From Flavobacterium bizetiae (GTDB lineage Bacteria; Bacteroidota; Bacteroidia; Flavobacteriales; Flavobacteriaceae), in contig NZ_CADCSU010000121.1 in the NCBI RefSeq assembly GCF_902804475.1, positions 1-58,665 on the forward strand: a stretch of DNA of 58,665 nt. Direction: 5' to 3'. The translations under genes were made by a program, and so were the position numbers. The notes beneath the pieces are model-generated. The model searched no databases. It was given only the letters and a program-made list of their open reading frames with translations, and was not told where the DNA came from. Of the stretch, positions 1 to 8,322 are shown in pieces. The first letter of the stretch is position 1. Each line of letters opens with the position of its first letter.

Positions 1-45
1 GGAATATAATATTGGTAGAAAATAAATAATAGTACAATAAAATAT

Positions 46-59
46 GTCCCGTTAGGGAC
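46..59. repeat. Small GTCCC-GTTA-GGGAC hairpin
   Basis: A 5-bp perfect stem with a 4-base loop lies upstream of the first gene. A near-identical hairpin (GTCCC-TAT-GGGAC) occurs at 35674-35686, so this looks like a dispersed intergenic repeat rather than a dedicated regulatory site. Nothing else was recognised in bases 1-110. Confidence 0.4.
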
Positions 60-110
60 TACATACAATCCAATAGTTAAGAATAACACACAATAACTCA
101 ATTTAAAATA

Positions 111-563
111 ATGGATATATTAGACGAATTTGATATTAGCATCATTAAAGAATTAGAAAAAGATGGCCGAATGGCATTTTCTGCAATTGCTGCTAATTTA
201 AAGATATCAAACACAATGGTGCATCAGCGTATTAATCGCATGATCGAACAAGGTGTGATTAGCGGTATAAAACCCATTATTCAGGAAAAGAAAATTGGTT
301 ATGACTGGGCTTCTTTCACCGGAATTACCTTAAATAAAGATTCGGATTCAGATCGAATTATTGAAGCATTAAAAGATATTCCTGAAATTACCGAATGTTA
401 TTATGTAACGGGTTCTTTCACTCTTTATATTAAAATTATTGCGACCAACCACGAACACATGCGAAGAATTCTTTACGAAAAAATCGATAGTATTCCGGGT
501 ATCGCCAAAACCGATTCTATTATCGAATTGGGATGTGCTTTTAAACGTAATATCTCGCTGTAA
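111..563 (+). CDS. Lrp/AsnC family transcriptional regulator
   Basis: This 150-aa protein has the length and order of an Lrp/AsnC regulator. An N-terminal winged helix-turn-helix (about residues 5-60; DGRMAFSAIAANLKISNTMV spans the HTH) is followed by a linker and a C-terminal RAM effector-binding domain (about 65-140). Such proteins bind DNA as dimers or octamers and usually sense amino acids. The effector cannot be told from sequence. It is followed by its own terminator and stands alone, so the target genes are not evident from context. Confidence 0.9.
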   Translation: MDILDEFDISIIKELEKDGRMAFSAIAANLKISNTMVHQRINRMIEQGVISGIKPIIQEKKIGYDWASFTGITLNKDSDSDRIIEALKDIPEITECYYVTGSFTLYIKIIATNHEHMRRILYEKIDSIPGIAKTDSIIELGCAFKRNISL

Positions 564-611
564 TATAATGTATATCAGCCAATAGTGCTCCTCTTATAAA
601 TCAACTTACAG

Positions 612-645
612 AAACCTCGGAAGAAATACATTTCGAGGTTTTTTT
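612..645 (+). terminator. Rho-independent terminator after the Lrp gene
   Basis: AAACCTCG pairs with CGAGGTTT across a short loop and is followed by a run of T. It closes the transcription unit of the regulator and lies just upstream of the dienelactone hydrolase gene. Confidence 0.8.
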
Positions 646-686
646 GTAACATATTATTTCTGATATTTGTTTAAAATTGTACCACT

Positions 687-1460
687 ATGAAAAATTCGGC
701 CCTTCTATTATTTGCTACTATATTGTTTTCTAACACTATAAATGCACAATTAAAACCAGTAAAGTATAAAGATGGTTCTCAGGCATTAAACGGATTATTT
801 GTTAAATCTGCGAAAAAAAGCAGTCAAAATCCGGGAATTTTACTTTTACCGGCCTGGTTAGGAATCGACAAAGCCTCTAAAGATATTGCAGAAAATTTAT
901 CGAAACTAGGTTATAATGTTTTCATCGCTGACATTTATGGCGAAGGAAACTATCCTACCAACACTGCCGAAGCAGGAAAACAAGCCGGATATTATAAAAA
1001 AAACTACGAGATTTATCAAAAACGTATCGATGCAGCTTTGCAGGAATTGATTAAATCTGGTGCAAATGCTGATAATATTGTCGCTATAGGATATTGTTTT
1101 GGAGGAACGGGAGTTCTGGAAGCTGCCCGCGGACATTTGAATCTAAAAGGTGTAGTTTCGTTTCACGGAGGTTTAGGCAAAGACGCAACTCGTCCTGTTA
1201 CACCTATTACGACAAAAGTTTTAGTTTGTCATGGTGCCGATGATCCATTTGAATCTAAAGAAGAAATTACTGCTTTTCAGCAAGAAATGCGTGACTCAAA
1301 AACCGATTGGCAAATGATTTATTATGCAAATGCTGTTCACTCTTTCACCAATCCTGAAGCCGGAAACGATAACTCAAAAGGCGCAGCGTATAATGCGGTT
1401 GCAGCAAAAAGATCATTTGAACATTTACAGCTTTTCCTGAACGAAGTATTAAAAAAGTAA
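687..1460 (+). CDS. Secreted dienelactone hydrolase family protein
   Basis: The 257-aa protein has an N-terminal signal peptide (about residues 1-20, ending NAQ) and an alpha/beta-hydrolase fold. The dienelactone hydrolase triad is recognisable: nucleophile C137 in GYCFGG, an acidic residue in HGADDPF (D185/D186) and H218 in AVHSF. Family members hydrolyse dienelactones and other esters. The signal peptide suggests action in the periplasm or outside the cell, and the natural substrate is unknown. The gene is monocistronic on present evidence. The assignment to the family is strong but the reaction is not established. Confidence 0.88.
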   Translation: MKNSALLLFATILFSNTINAQLKPVKYKDGSQALNGLFVKSAKKSSQNPGILLLPAWLGIDKASKDIAENLSKLGYNVFIADIYGEGNYPTNTAEAGKQAGYYKKNYEIYQKRIDAALQELIKSGANADNIVAIGYCFGGTGVLEAARGHLNLKGVVSFHGGLGKDATRPVTPITTKVLVCHGADDPFESKEEITAFQQEMRDSKTDWQMIYYANAVHSFTNPEAGNDNSKGAAYNAVAAKRSFEHLQLFLNEVLKK

Positions 1461-1471
1461 TACTTTATTGA

Positions 1472-1650
1472 TGGTACACGGATAACACTGATTAAAGGGG
1501 TTTACACAGATTTTTTAAATTAATTCACGCTAATTTGTGAAATACCGATAGCTAGTGGGATTAGTAAAAAGAAACCAGCGAAAACCCGTTTAACCCGTAA
1601 CATCCGTGAGCAAAAAATCAGCATAAACCCATTTAAACCCACCTCAGCCT
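1472..1650. repeat. Degenerate intergenic repeat (CGGAT-AACACTGATTAAA type)
   Basis: This AT-rich stretch contains words such as GGATAACACTGATTAAA and TTTACACAGATTTTTT, then a section reading ATAGCTAGTGGGATTAG. The same type of sequence recurs at 22631-22690 (CTGATTAAACGGATTTAAGCAG). It resembles a decayed member of a dispersed Flavobacterium intergenic repeat. No gene is apparent. Confidence 0.4.
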
Positions 1651-1698
1651 TGGGTTAAAAAATAACAACCAAAATCAAACCAAAGTAATTTATACCCA

Positions 1699-2667
1699 AT
1701 GTCACACAGTCCGATTAGAAAAGACAAAACATGCCTGAATTGCAGGCACGTTGTAGAACAAAAATTTTGCCCAAACTGCGGGCAGGAAAACACCGATTCC
1801 CGAAAAACATTTCATCACTTATTTATTCATTTCTTTGAAGATTTAACGCATTACGAAAATGCCTTTTGGCGTACCATTAAAAATCTTTTGTTTAAACCTT
1901 CTTCTTTAACCAAAGAATATCTTTCGGGAAAACGATTGTCCTATTTAGCACCGGTACGTCTTTATATTTTTATCAGTTTTATCACTTTTTTATTAATTAC
2001 TCTTTTTCCATCCAATGTAAACGAAAAAATTGTAAAAAGTGAAAAAGCCATAAATGAAGAAATCTCTAAAAATGATGCGACTGTAAATAAGAAAACAGAT
2101 AAGCGGTATTTCCATTTTAAAACCATGAAAGAAATTGATTCTATTCAGAAATATGGTAAAGAAAACGAAAAGCTGAATGCTTCTAGCTATTGGTTTTCTG
2201 AAAAGGCAATACATGTCACTGAAAAATATACAAAAAAAGAGATTTATGAAAAATTCATAGAATCCTTCTTTCACAATCTTCCTAAAATTCTATTTATTAT
2301 TATGCCATTTTTTGCCTTTTTCCTGTGGCTTTTCCACAGCAAAAAAAAATGGTATTATTTTGATCACGGAATTTTCACACTCCATTATTTTTCTTTCCTA
2401 TTGCTCATTTTTCTTATCATGTTTATTTCAGACCGATTTTTTGGTCTCTTTGGAGAAAACAGTCCTTTGTCTTATGTTTCAGGAATTATAACTTTTGTTG
2501 GAACAATCTGGATGTTATATTACTTTTATCCTGCGCATCATCGTTTTTATGGCGAATCAAGAATAGTTTCTTTTGTGAAAAGTATCTTATTATTTATAAT
2601 AAACTCACTTTTTATTATATTTTTACTTTGTCTATACATTCTTTTCACATTCATCAATTTACACTAA
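1699..2667 (+). CDS. DUF3667 membrane protein with zinc ribbon
   Basis: The 322-aa protein starts with a zinc-ribbon made of two CxxC pairs (C12-C15 and C24-C27). A conserved block at about residues 38-90 (FFEDLTHYENAFWRTIKN...KRLSYLAPVRLY) is typical of DUF3667. Several hydrophobic segments follow: one near 90-105, then four or five in the C-terminal half from about residue 190, separated by a charged Lys/Glu-rich loop. It is an inner-membrane protein of unknown function that is common in Bacteroidota. It ends 6 bases before the M28 peptidase gene, so the two may be cotranscribed. Confidence 0.85.
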   Translation: MSHSPIRKDKTCLNCRHVVEQKFCPNCGQENTDSRKTFHHLFIHFFEDLTHYENAFWRTIKNLLFKPSSLTKEYLSGKRLSYLAPVRLYIFISFITFLLITLFPSNVNEKIVKSEKAINEEISKNDATVNKKTDKRYFHFKTMKEIDSIQKYGKENEKLNASSYWFSEKAIHVTEKYTKKEIYEKFIESFFHNLPKILFIIMPFFAFFLWLFHSKKKWYYFDHGIFTLHYFSFLLLIFLIMFISDRFFGLFGENSPLSYVSGIITFVGTIWMLYYFYPAHHRFYGESRIVSFVKSILLFIINSLFIIFLLCLYILFTFINLH

Positions 2668-2673
2668 TATCAA

Positions 2674-3693
2674 ATGAAAAAAATTATACTTCTGTTACTA
2701 ATTGGTACTACAGCCTTTTCATGTAAAAACGCACAGTCGGTTGCATCAAAAGACAATTCGGATCCAAGCAAATACATAAAAGCGATTAGCGAAAAAAGTC
2801 TGAAAACAATGTTGTACGTGATCGCTTCTGACGAAATGGAAGGTCGTGAAACGGGATCTAAAGGACAGAAAAAAGCGGGTCTGTATATGATCGAACAATA
2901 CAAGAAAAGCGGAATTTCGTTTCCTAAAGGAGCAACAGATTATTATCAGCATATTCCTGCTGCTTTCTTAAATGCAAGACGCAACGAAAACTTACCGGAT
3001 TCAGAGAATATCTGGGCTTATATTGAAGGTTCTGAAAAACCGGATGAAGTTTTAGTGATTTCTGCTCACTACGATCACGTAGGGATCAAAAATGGAGAAA
3101 TTTACAATGGTGCCGATGATGACGGATCAGGAACTGTAGCGGTTATAGAAATGGCTAAAGCTTTTGCAAAAGCAAAAAAACAAGGACACGGGCCTAAGCG
3201 TTCAATCTTGTTTTTACACGTAACAGGCGAAGAACATGGTTTACATGGTTCTCGTTATTATTCTGAAAATCCATTGTTTCCTATCGCGAATACTATTGCC
3301 GATATTAATATCGACATGATTGGTCGTCGCGATGTAGAACATGCTCAAACAAACAATTATGTTTACGTAATTGGAGCTGACAGATTATCAAGTGATTTGC
3401 ACAATATTGTAGTGGCACAAAATGAGAAATACACTAAAATAGATTTAGATTTCAAGTTTAATGATCCTAAAGATCCAAACCACTTTTACGAGCGTTCTGA
3501 TCATTATAACTTTGCAAAACATGGTATTCCTTCAGTATTCTTCTTTAACGGAGTTCACGAAGATTACCACCAAAAGGGCGACGAACCAGAAAAAATTGAA
3601 TACGATGCTTTAACCAAAAGAACAAAACTTGCTTTTTCAATCGCCTGGGATTTAGCCAATAGAGAAAACAGACCGGTAGTTGATAAAAAGTAG
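2674..3693 (+). CDS. M28 family zinc aminopeptidase lipoprotein
   Basis: The 339-aa protein has a lipoprotein signal (TTAFSC, lipidated C17) and an M28 peptidase domain. The metal ligands are visible: H132 in AHYDH, the aspartates of NGADDDGSG (about 148-150), the glutamates of TGEEHGLHG, the DMIGRRD segment and the C-terminal histidine in the EDYHQKGDE region. Family members remove N-terminal amino acids using two zinc ions. The lipid anchor places it in the periplasm or on the outer membrane. It follows the DUF3667 gene by 6 bases. Confidence 0.92.
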   Translation: MKKIILLLLIGTTAFSCKNAQSVASKDNSDPSKYIKAISEKSLKTMLYVIASDEMEGRETGSKGQKKAGLYMIEQYKKSGISFPKGATDYYQHIPAAFLNARRNENLPDSENIWAYIEGSEKPDEVLVISAHYDHVGIKNGEIYNGADDDGSGTVAVIEMAKAFAKAKKQGHGPKRSILFLHVTGEEHGLHGSRYYSENPLFPIANTIADINIDMIGRRDVEHAQTNNYVYVIGADRLSSDLHNIVVAQNEKYTKIDLDFKFNDPKDPNHFYERSDHYNFAKHGIPSVFFFNGVHEDYHQKGDEPEKIEYDALTKRTKLAFSIAWDLANRENRPVVDKK

Positions 3694-3778
3694 TTGCAAA
3701 GGCTCAGAGGTACTAAGGTTCAAAGGTTTTTTTTAAAGGCGCTGAGACTCTGAGGTTCTTAGGCTCAAGTTTTTTTAT
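3694..3778. repeat. AAGGTTCAAAGG-type intergenic repeat
   Basis: Downstream of the peptidase gene is a run of near-repeats such as CAAAGGCTCAGAGGTACTAAGG and GTTCAAAGGTTTT. The mirror form (CCTTAGTACCTCAGCACCTC, GAGCCTTTGAACCTT) lies at 3976-4012, so the two arms bracket the gap before rho. The same family recurs at 8821-8915, 9008-9090 and twice after panB. Confidence 0.6.
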
Positions 3779-3818
3779 CGACTAAAGTCTACAACCGCAA
3801 TCTTATTATATTGTAAAA

Positions 3819-3892
3819 ATAGCCCAAGGTTTCAACCTTGGGATACGAATAGAGATAATATATTGTACCCCCGAGGTTGAAACCTTGGGCTA
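3819..3892. repeat. Nested inverted repeat (CCCAAGGTTTCAACCTTGGG)
   Basis: The left arm at 3819-3842 pairs with the right arm at 3871-3892 (ATAGCCCAAGGTTTCAACCT against its complement). Each arm is itself palindromic, so either a long cruciform or two small hairpins can form. The spacer is AT-rich. It has the look of a REP-like intergenic element and lies in the convergent gap between the M28 peptidase and rho. Confidence 0.65.
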
Positions 3893-3915
3893 TGTTTAGA
3901 AACAATATCAAAAAC

Positions 3916-3950
3916 AAAAAGGGATGAGTTTTAAAACTCATCCCTTTTTT
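3916..3950. terminator. Bidirectional hairpin terminator between M28 peptidase and rho
   Basis: The sequence AAAAAGGGATGAGTTTT is followed directly by its reverse complement, giving a perfect 17-bp palindrome with A-run and T-run ends. Two genes converge here (peptidase plus, rho minus), so it can terminate both. Confidence 0.85.
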
Positions 3951-3975
3951 ATATTTTATAGAATCCAAAAAGAAA

Positions 3976-4013
3976 ACCTTAGTACCTCAGCACCTCAGAG
4001 CCTTTGAACCTTC
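3976..4013. repeat. Mirror arm of the AAGGTTCAAAGG repeat
   Basis: CCTTAGTACCTCAGCACCTC followed by GAGCCTTTGAACCTTCC is the reverse-complement form of the repeat at 3694-3778. It ends a few bases before the rho stop codon. Confidence 0.55.
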
Positions 4014-4015
4014 CT

Positions 4016-5926
4016 CTAGTCATTCATAGAAATCAAAAACTCTTCGTTGTTTCTTGTTTTCTTGAAACGATCGTTTACAAAATCCATAGATTCTACCGGG
4101 TTCATATCTGATAGATATTTACGCATGATCCACATTCTTTGTAATGTTTTCTCGTCTAATAATAAATCATCACGACGCGTACTTGACGAAGTAAGATCAA
4201 TAGCAGGGAAAATACGTTTATTGGCTATCTTACGATCTAATTGAAGCTCCATGTTACCGGTTCCTTTAAATTCTTCGAAGATTACCTCATCCATTTTAGA
4301 ACCTGTTTCAGTCAATGCAGTTGCGATGATACTTAACGAACCACCATTTTCTACATTTCTGGCAGCTCCAAAGAAACGTTTTGGTTTTTGTAATGCATTA
4401 GCATCAACACCTCCACTTAAAACTTTTCCTGATGCTGGCTGAACAGTATTATAAGCTCTTGCTAAACGTGTAATCGAATCTAAAAGAATCACAACATCGT
4501 GACCACATTCTACTAAACGTTTTGCTTTTTCAAGAACGATATTAGCAATTTTTACATGTTCTTGTGGTTCTCTGTCAAAAGTAGAAGCTATAACTTCTCC
4601 ACGCACACTACGTTGCATATCAGTCACCTCTTCAGGACGCTCATCGATCAAAAGAACAATAAGGTAAACTTCAGGATGATTGGCTGCGATTGCATTTGCA
4701 ATGTCTTTTAACAACATTGTTTTACCCGTTTTAGGCTGAGCGACAATCATACCACGTTGTCCTTTCCCGATTGGAGAAAATAAATCGATAATACGGGTTG
4801 AAACTGAACTGCCTTTTTCGGCTAATTTAAATTTTTCTGAAGGAAAAACTGGTGTCAAGTGCTCAAAAGAAACTCTATCGCGAACTACTTGCGGATCGTG
4901 ACCGTTGATTTTAAGTACACGAACTAATGGGAAAAACTTCTCGCCTTCTTTTGGAGGACGAACCACTCCTTTTACAGTGTCTCCGGTTTTAAGACCAAAT
5001 AATCTGATTTGTGAAGTTGATAAATAAATATCATCAGGAGAGGCTAAATAATTATAATCTGATGAACGTAAAAAACCATAACCATCCGGCATCATTTCAA
5101 GAACACCTTCACTTTCAATAATTCCGTCAAACTCAAAGTCTGAATCTCTGAAATTATTCTTTTTATTTTTATGATTTGGGTTTTGATTCCCGTTATTCCC
5201 ATTTCCGTTACCATTTGCGTTTGGGTTAGCATTTGGATTTTGATTCTGATTTGGGTTTTGGTTGGGATTCTGGTTTGGATTTTTATTCTGGTTCGGATTG
5301 ACCTTTTTTACAATAGCTGGTGCTTCTGTTTTTTCAGCAGTTGAAGTTTCTGCTACAGCTTCGCCTTCCGGAATTGCTTCTTTTGTGGCTTCTTTTTCTT
5401 TTTGCAAAGCGACTTTTTTCTCGTAAGCTGATTTGTTGAATTTTACGATTTTTGGTCCTTTTTTCTCTACTGCCGGAGTTTCCTGAACTTCTGAATTTTC
5501 AGGAGTTTCTGTTACTTCGCTTACTTCCTTTACTTCTGCAGCTGCTTTAGCGACAGGTGCCTGTTTGGCTTTTGGAGCAATTTTGGCTGCTGGAGTTATT
5601 TTTGCTGCCGGAGTTTGTTTTACAGCTACTGGAGCTTCTGTTTTTTCCGGAGTTTCTTGTATTGTATCAAATTCTAAAACTGGAGCATTTTTACTAATAG
5701 CCGCTTTTTTCACAGGAACAATTCTTGCTCTTTTTGGCTTATCATCAACATTTTCCTTTTCAGTTACAGCACTAGCAGACGGTGCTACAGTGGTTTCCTG
5801 ATGTGCTAAAATCTGACTAATTAAGGTCTCTTTTTTGACACCAGTAAACTTTATAGTTTTAGCTAACTTAGCTATTTCTTGAAGCTCAGAAAGCTTCATT
5901 TCTTTTAATGCAGAAATATCAAACAT
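4016..5926 (-). CDS. rho: Transcription termination factor Rho
   Basis: Rho is the hexameric RNA-dependent ATPase that terminates transcription. The 636-aa protein has a Rho N-terminal domain (about 1-45), a long low-complexity insert (about 50-257), the RNA-binding cold-shock-like domain (about 265-345, with DGYGFLRS) and the RecA-type ATPase. Walker A is QPKTGKT at about 397-403 and Walker B is VVILLD at about 478-483. E. coli Rho is about 420 aa, so the excess is the insert: Ala/Lys/Glu-rich, then an Asn/Pro/Gln/Gly run at about 210-257. Such inserts are known in Bacteroidota Rho. It is divergent from the DUF4293 gene. Confidence 0.97.
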   Translation of the reverse strand: MFDISALKEMKLSELQEIAKLAKTIKFTGVKKETLISQILAHQETTVAPSASAVTEKENVDDKPKRARIVPVKKAAISKNAPVLEFDTIQETPEKTEAPVAVKQTPAAKITPAAKIAPKAKQAPVAKAAAEVKEVSEVTETPENSEVQETPAVEKKGPKIVKFNKSAYEKKVALQKEKEATKEAIPEGEAVAETSTAEKTEAPAIVKKVNPNQNKNPNQNPNQNPNQNQNPNANPNANGNGNGNNGNQNPNHKNKKNNFRDSDFEFDGIIESEGVLEMMPDGYGFLRSSDYNYLASPDDIYLSTSQIRLFGLKTGDTVKGVVRPPKEGEKFFPLVRVLKINGHDPQVVRDRVSFEHLTPVFPSEKFKLAEKGSSVSTRIIDLFSPIGKGQRGMIVAQPKTGKTMLLKDIANAIAANHPEVYLIVLLIDERPEEVTDMQRSVRGEVIASTFDREPQEHVKIANIVLEKAKRLVECGHDVVILLDSITRLARAYNTVQPASGKVLSGGVDANALQKPKRFFGAARNVENGGSLSIIATALTETGSKMDEVIFEEFKGTGNMELQLDRKIANKRIFPAIDLTSSSTRRDDLLLDEKTLQRMWIMRKYLSDMNPVESMDFVNDRFKKTRNNEEFLISMND

Positions 5927-6082
5927 GAATGTTCTATGAATTTAATTATTTTAACGGAATACTGTAAAAAGATAGGTAGATAATAGTTTTCGATTGACCG
6001 CAGTATGAAGTGCTTACGGTATTATGATGCAATAATACGAATAAAATTTAATCATACAATAGTATTTTAAAAAAAGAAAATA

Positions 6083-6090
6083 TATTTTTG
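6083..6090 (+). promoter_or_regulatory. Putative -7 element (TATTTTTG) of the DUF4293 gene
   Basis: This matches the Bacteroidota consensus TAnnTTTG and lies 17 bases before the ATG at 6108. I see no clear TTG at the -33 position. Confidence 0.5.
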
Positions 6091-6107
6091 TAAAACAATT
6101 TTACACC

Positions 6108-6521
6108 ATGATACAACGAATTCAAACCGTTTATTTAATTCTTGCCTTTTTAGTGACAAGTGTTTTATTACTTTTTATTCCGATTTGGACATTAAGTGAC
6201 GGTAAATTATTTTATTTTAATCAAGACCCAATTTATACCGTAATAGTTGGTTTAAGTACAATGCTAACTGTTGTTAGTATTATTTCATATAAGAAAAGAC
6301 AAAATCAGTTTGTGATGAACAGACTGAACATAATATTAAATTTAATTTTATTAGGATTGTTTGTATATCGTTCTCTAAATTTATCTGGAGAAGCACTAGC
6401 TGTTTCTGAGAAAGGTATTGGGATGTTTCTACCAATTGTTGCTATCGTATTATTAGTGTTAGCTAATAAGGCCATCAAGAAGGATGAAGATCTTGTAAAA
6501 TCTGTAGATCGTTTGAGATAA
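6108..6521 (+). CDS. DUF4293 membrane protein
   Basis: This 137-aa integral membrane protein has four hydrophobic helices (about 8-28, 43-60, 70-90 and 103-122) and a short charged tail. The N-terminal MIQRIQTVYL is the signature start of DUF4293. Its function is unknown. Divergent placement beside rho is typical in Flavobacteria as I know them, though the reason is unknown. It is followed by its own terminator. Confidence 0.85.
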   Translation: MIQRIQTVYLILAFLVTSVLLLFIPIWTLSDGKLFYFNQDPIYTVIVGLSTMLTVVSIISYKKRQNQFVMNRLNIILNLILLGLFVYRSLNLSGEALAVSEKGIGMFLPIVAIVLLVLANKAIKKDEDLVKSVDRLR

Positions 6522-6552
6522 ACCTATAAACTTAAGTTTTTTGTGCGAAGAG

Positions 6553-6581
6553 AACCCGAATTGTATGATTCGGGTTTTTTT
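6553..6581 (+). terminator. Terminator after the DUF4293 gene
   Basis: AACCCGAA pairs with TTCGGGTT around a short loop, followed by a T-run. Confidence 0.85.
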
Positions 6582-6656
6582 GTGCCTTATATTTTGCAAA
6601 TCTGCCAGAATCGTTAAAACAAATTTAAAAAACAACTTTGTAAGATAATTTTTCTA

Positions 6657-6664
6657 TAAATTTG
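6657..6664 (+). promoter_or_regulatory. Putative -7 element (TAAATTTG) of the response regulator gene
   Basis: Exact TAnnTTTG match, 20 bases upstream of the ATG at 6685. TTG at 6638-6640 is a possible -33 element with a 16-base spacer. Confidence 0.5.
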
Positions 6665-6684
6665 CTTTTCAGTCCAAAACAATC

Positions 6685-7347
6685 ATGACACAGAACATAA
6701 GAATACATCTTGCTGATGATCATCAGGTACTTATTGATGGTCTTACCAATTTGCTGCAAACCGTAGACAACTTTGAAGTTGTAGGCAAATCATTGGACGG
6801 AACAACTGTTTATAACGATGTCATTCAGGATAATGCCGATATTTTAGTCTTAGATATTAGTATGCCCAAAAAAGACGGTATCGAAGTATTAAAGGAGTTT
6901 AGCGAAAAGGAATTTCCATGCAAAGTCATTATTTTGTCGAGTTATGATGATTTAAAAATCATAAAAGAGGTAATGAAATTAGGCGCTAAAGGTTATCTCA
7001 CAAAAAAATGTGCCGGCGAAAATATCATAGAAGCTATCGAAGCTGTTTATCAGGGTCAGGAATATTTTTGCGATGCTGTAAGAGAGAAAATCTTTAATAG
7101 TTTTGCGCACAACAATCCTAAATTAAACAAACCGCTTTATGTTGAAAATCCTATTTTAAGCGCTCGTGAGATCGAAATTATTACTCTCATTTCGCTTGAA
7201 TACAGTGGTAAAGAAATCAGCGAACAGCTTTTTATCAGTATGAATACGGTGGAAACACACAGAAAGAATATCATGAAAAAATTACAAACCAAAAACACTA
7301 TTGGTCTTGTAAAATACGCGCTCAAAAACAATTTAATAAATCCGTAG
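6685..7347 (+). CDS. NarL/FixJ-type response regulator
   Basis: The 220-aa protein has an N-terminal receiver domain (about 4-125) and a C-terminal LuxR-type helix-turn-helix (about 155-215). The acidic pocket is LADDH (D11, D12) and the phosphoacceptor is D57 in LVLDISMP. The HTH contains LSAREIEIITLI and MNTVETHRKNIMKKL. It should bind DNA after phosphorylation by the kinase encoded 47 bases downstream. The regulated genes are not evident. Confidence 0.95.
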   Translation: MTQNIRIHLADDHQVLIDGLTNLLQTVDNFEVVGKSLDGTTVYNDVIQDNADILVLDISMPKKDGIEVLKEFSEKEFPCKVIILSSYDDLKIIKEVMKLGAKGYLTKKCAGENIIEAIEAVYQGQEYFCDAVREKIFNSFAHNNPKLNKPLYVENPILSAREIEIITLISLEYSGKEISEQLFISMNTVETHRKNIMKKLQTKNTIGLVKYALKNNLINP

Positions 7348-7394
7348 TTGCATTAGGGAGTTTAAAAATCTATTCAGAATTTTATATTTGATTT

Positions 7395-8321
7395 ATGGCT
7401 TTAATTAGAGTTTTTTTATGGTTACTTCTTTTCACTACGGTGAGCGGGAACACTTTATTAAGCCAGGAAAACAAGCCTACACCTTCTGCAGAAAAAGAAA
7501 TTATAGCGCAACAAAATTCAAAAAAAATCAAACCTTCTGAAGGGCGAAAATTTGAACAATTGCGAAATAAAAAAATCGTAAGTCTTTCTATTGTACTGGT
7601 CATCATTATATTCTTTTTGTTTTATTTCTTTTACCAAAATAACCAACTGAAACAAAAGATCAAGCGAAAAGATACCAAGCAAAAAATACTGCTTAACATT
7701 ATCAATGCGGGAATAGATACTCAGGAAATCCAACGCAAAAAAATTGCTTCTTTTCTTCATGACAACATCAATTCACTATTGTCGTCTGTAGGTTTGCATT
7801 TGAATACTTTTACCGCTCAAACCAATGTAAAATCTGAAGAAATCCAGAAAGCAAAAGCCATTTTGCAAGAAGCTCATGATCTTTTACGTGATATGTCGCA
7901 CGACCTTGTTCCTACTCTTTTGGTACGCTTTGGTTTAATTTATGCGCTGGAAGATTTGTGCGAAAGAAATACCAATTCGAGTATTCAGTTTAATTTTTCG
8001 AGCAAAATCCCGTCTGATAAAAGATACAATGAAAAATTCGAAATGAAGATTTATTTTATTGTATCTGAATTATTTAGCAACATTATTAAACACAGCGACG
8101 CAAAAAAAGGCGAGATCTCGTTATACGAAAGCAATGATCATTTTATCATTGCAATACATGATGACGGAAAAGGCTTTCAGACTGAAAAACTAAACGAATC
8201 GGAAGGTTTTGGTTTGAACCGAATCAGGGCACGAATTAAAAAATACAAAGGCACTTTATCAATTGTTTCAAAACCTAACGAAGGCACTTCGATTAAGATT
8301 AAAATACCTTTGCCTCACTAA
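7395..8321 (+). CDS. NarL-partner sensor histidine kinase (HisKA_3)
   Basis: The 308-aa kinase has an N-terminal hydrophobic stretch (1-20, possibly a signal peptide), a short extracytoplasmic segment, one membrane helix (about 61-80) and a cytoplasmic kinase. H122 in QRKKIASFLHDNINSLL is the HisKA_3 phosphorylation site. The HATPase domain shows the N box (SELFSNIIKHSD), DDGKGF and GFGLNRIRAR. The small sensor region suggests that input comes through the membrane or from partner proteins. It forms a two-component pair with the upstream response regulator. TATATTTG at 7383-7390 matches the promoter motif but sits almost on the start codon. Confidence 0.93.
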   Translation: MALIRVFLWLLLFTTVSGNTLLSQENKPTPSAEKEIIAQQNSKKIKPSEGRKFEQLRNKKIVSLSIVLVIIIFFLFYFFYQNNQLKQKIKRKDTKQKILLNIINAGIDTQEIQRKKIASFLHDNINSLLSSVGLHLNTFTAQTNVKSEEIQKAKAILQEAHDLLRDMSHDLVPTLLVRFGLIYALEDLCERNTNSSIQFNFSSKIPSDKRYNEKFEMKIYFIVSELFSNIIKHSDAKKGEISLYESNDHFIIAIHDDGKGFQTEKLNESEGFGLNRIRARIKKYKGTLSIVSKPNEGTSIKIKIPLPH

Positions 8322-8322
8322 A

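Noticed and set aside
7383..7390. TATATTTG as promoter for the kinase gene
   Set aside because: It ends 4 bases before the start codon and has no -33 box; cotranscription with the response regulator is more likely.
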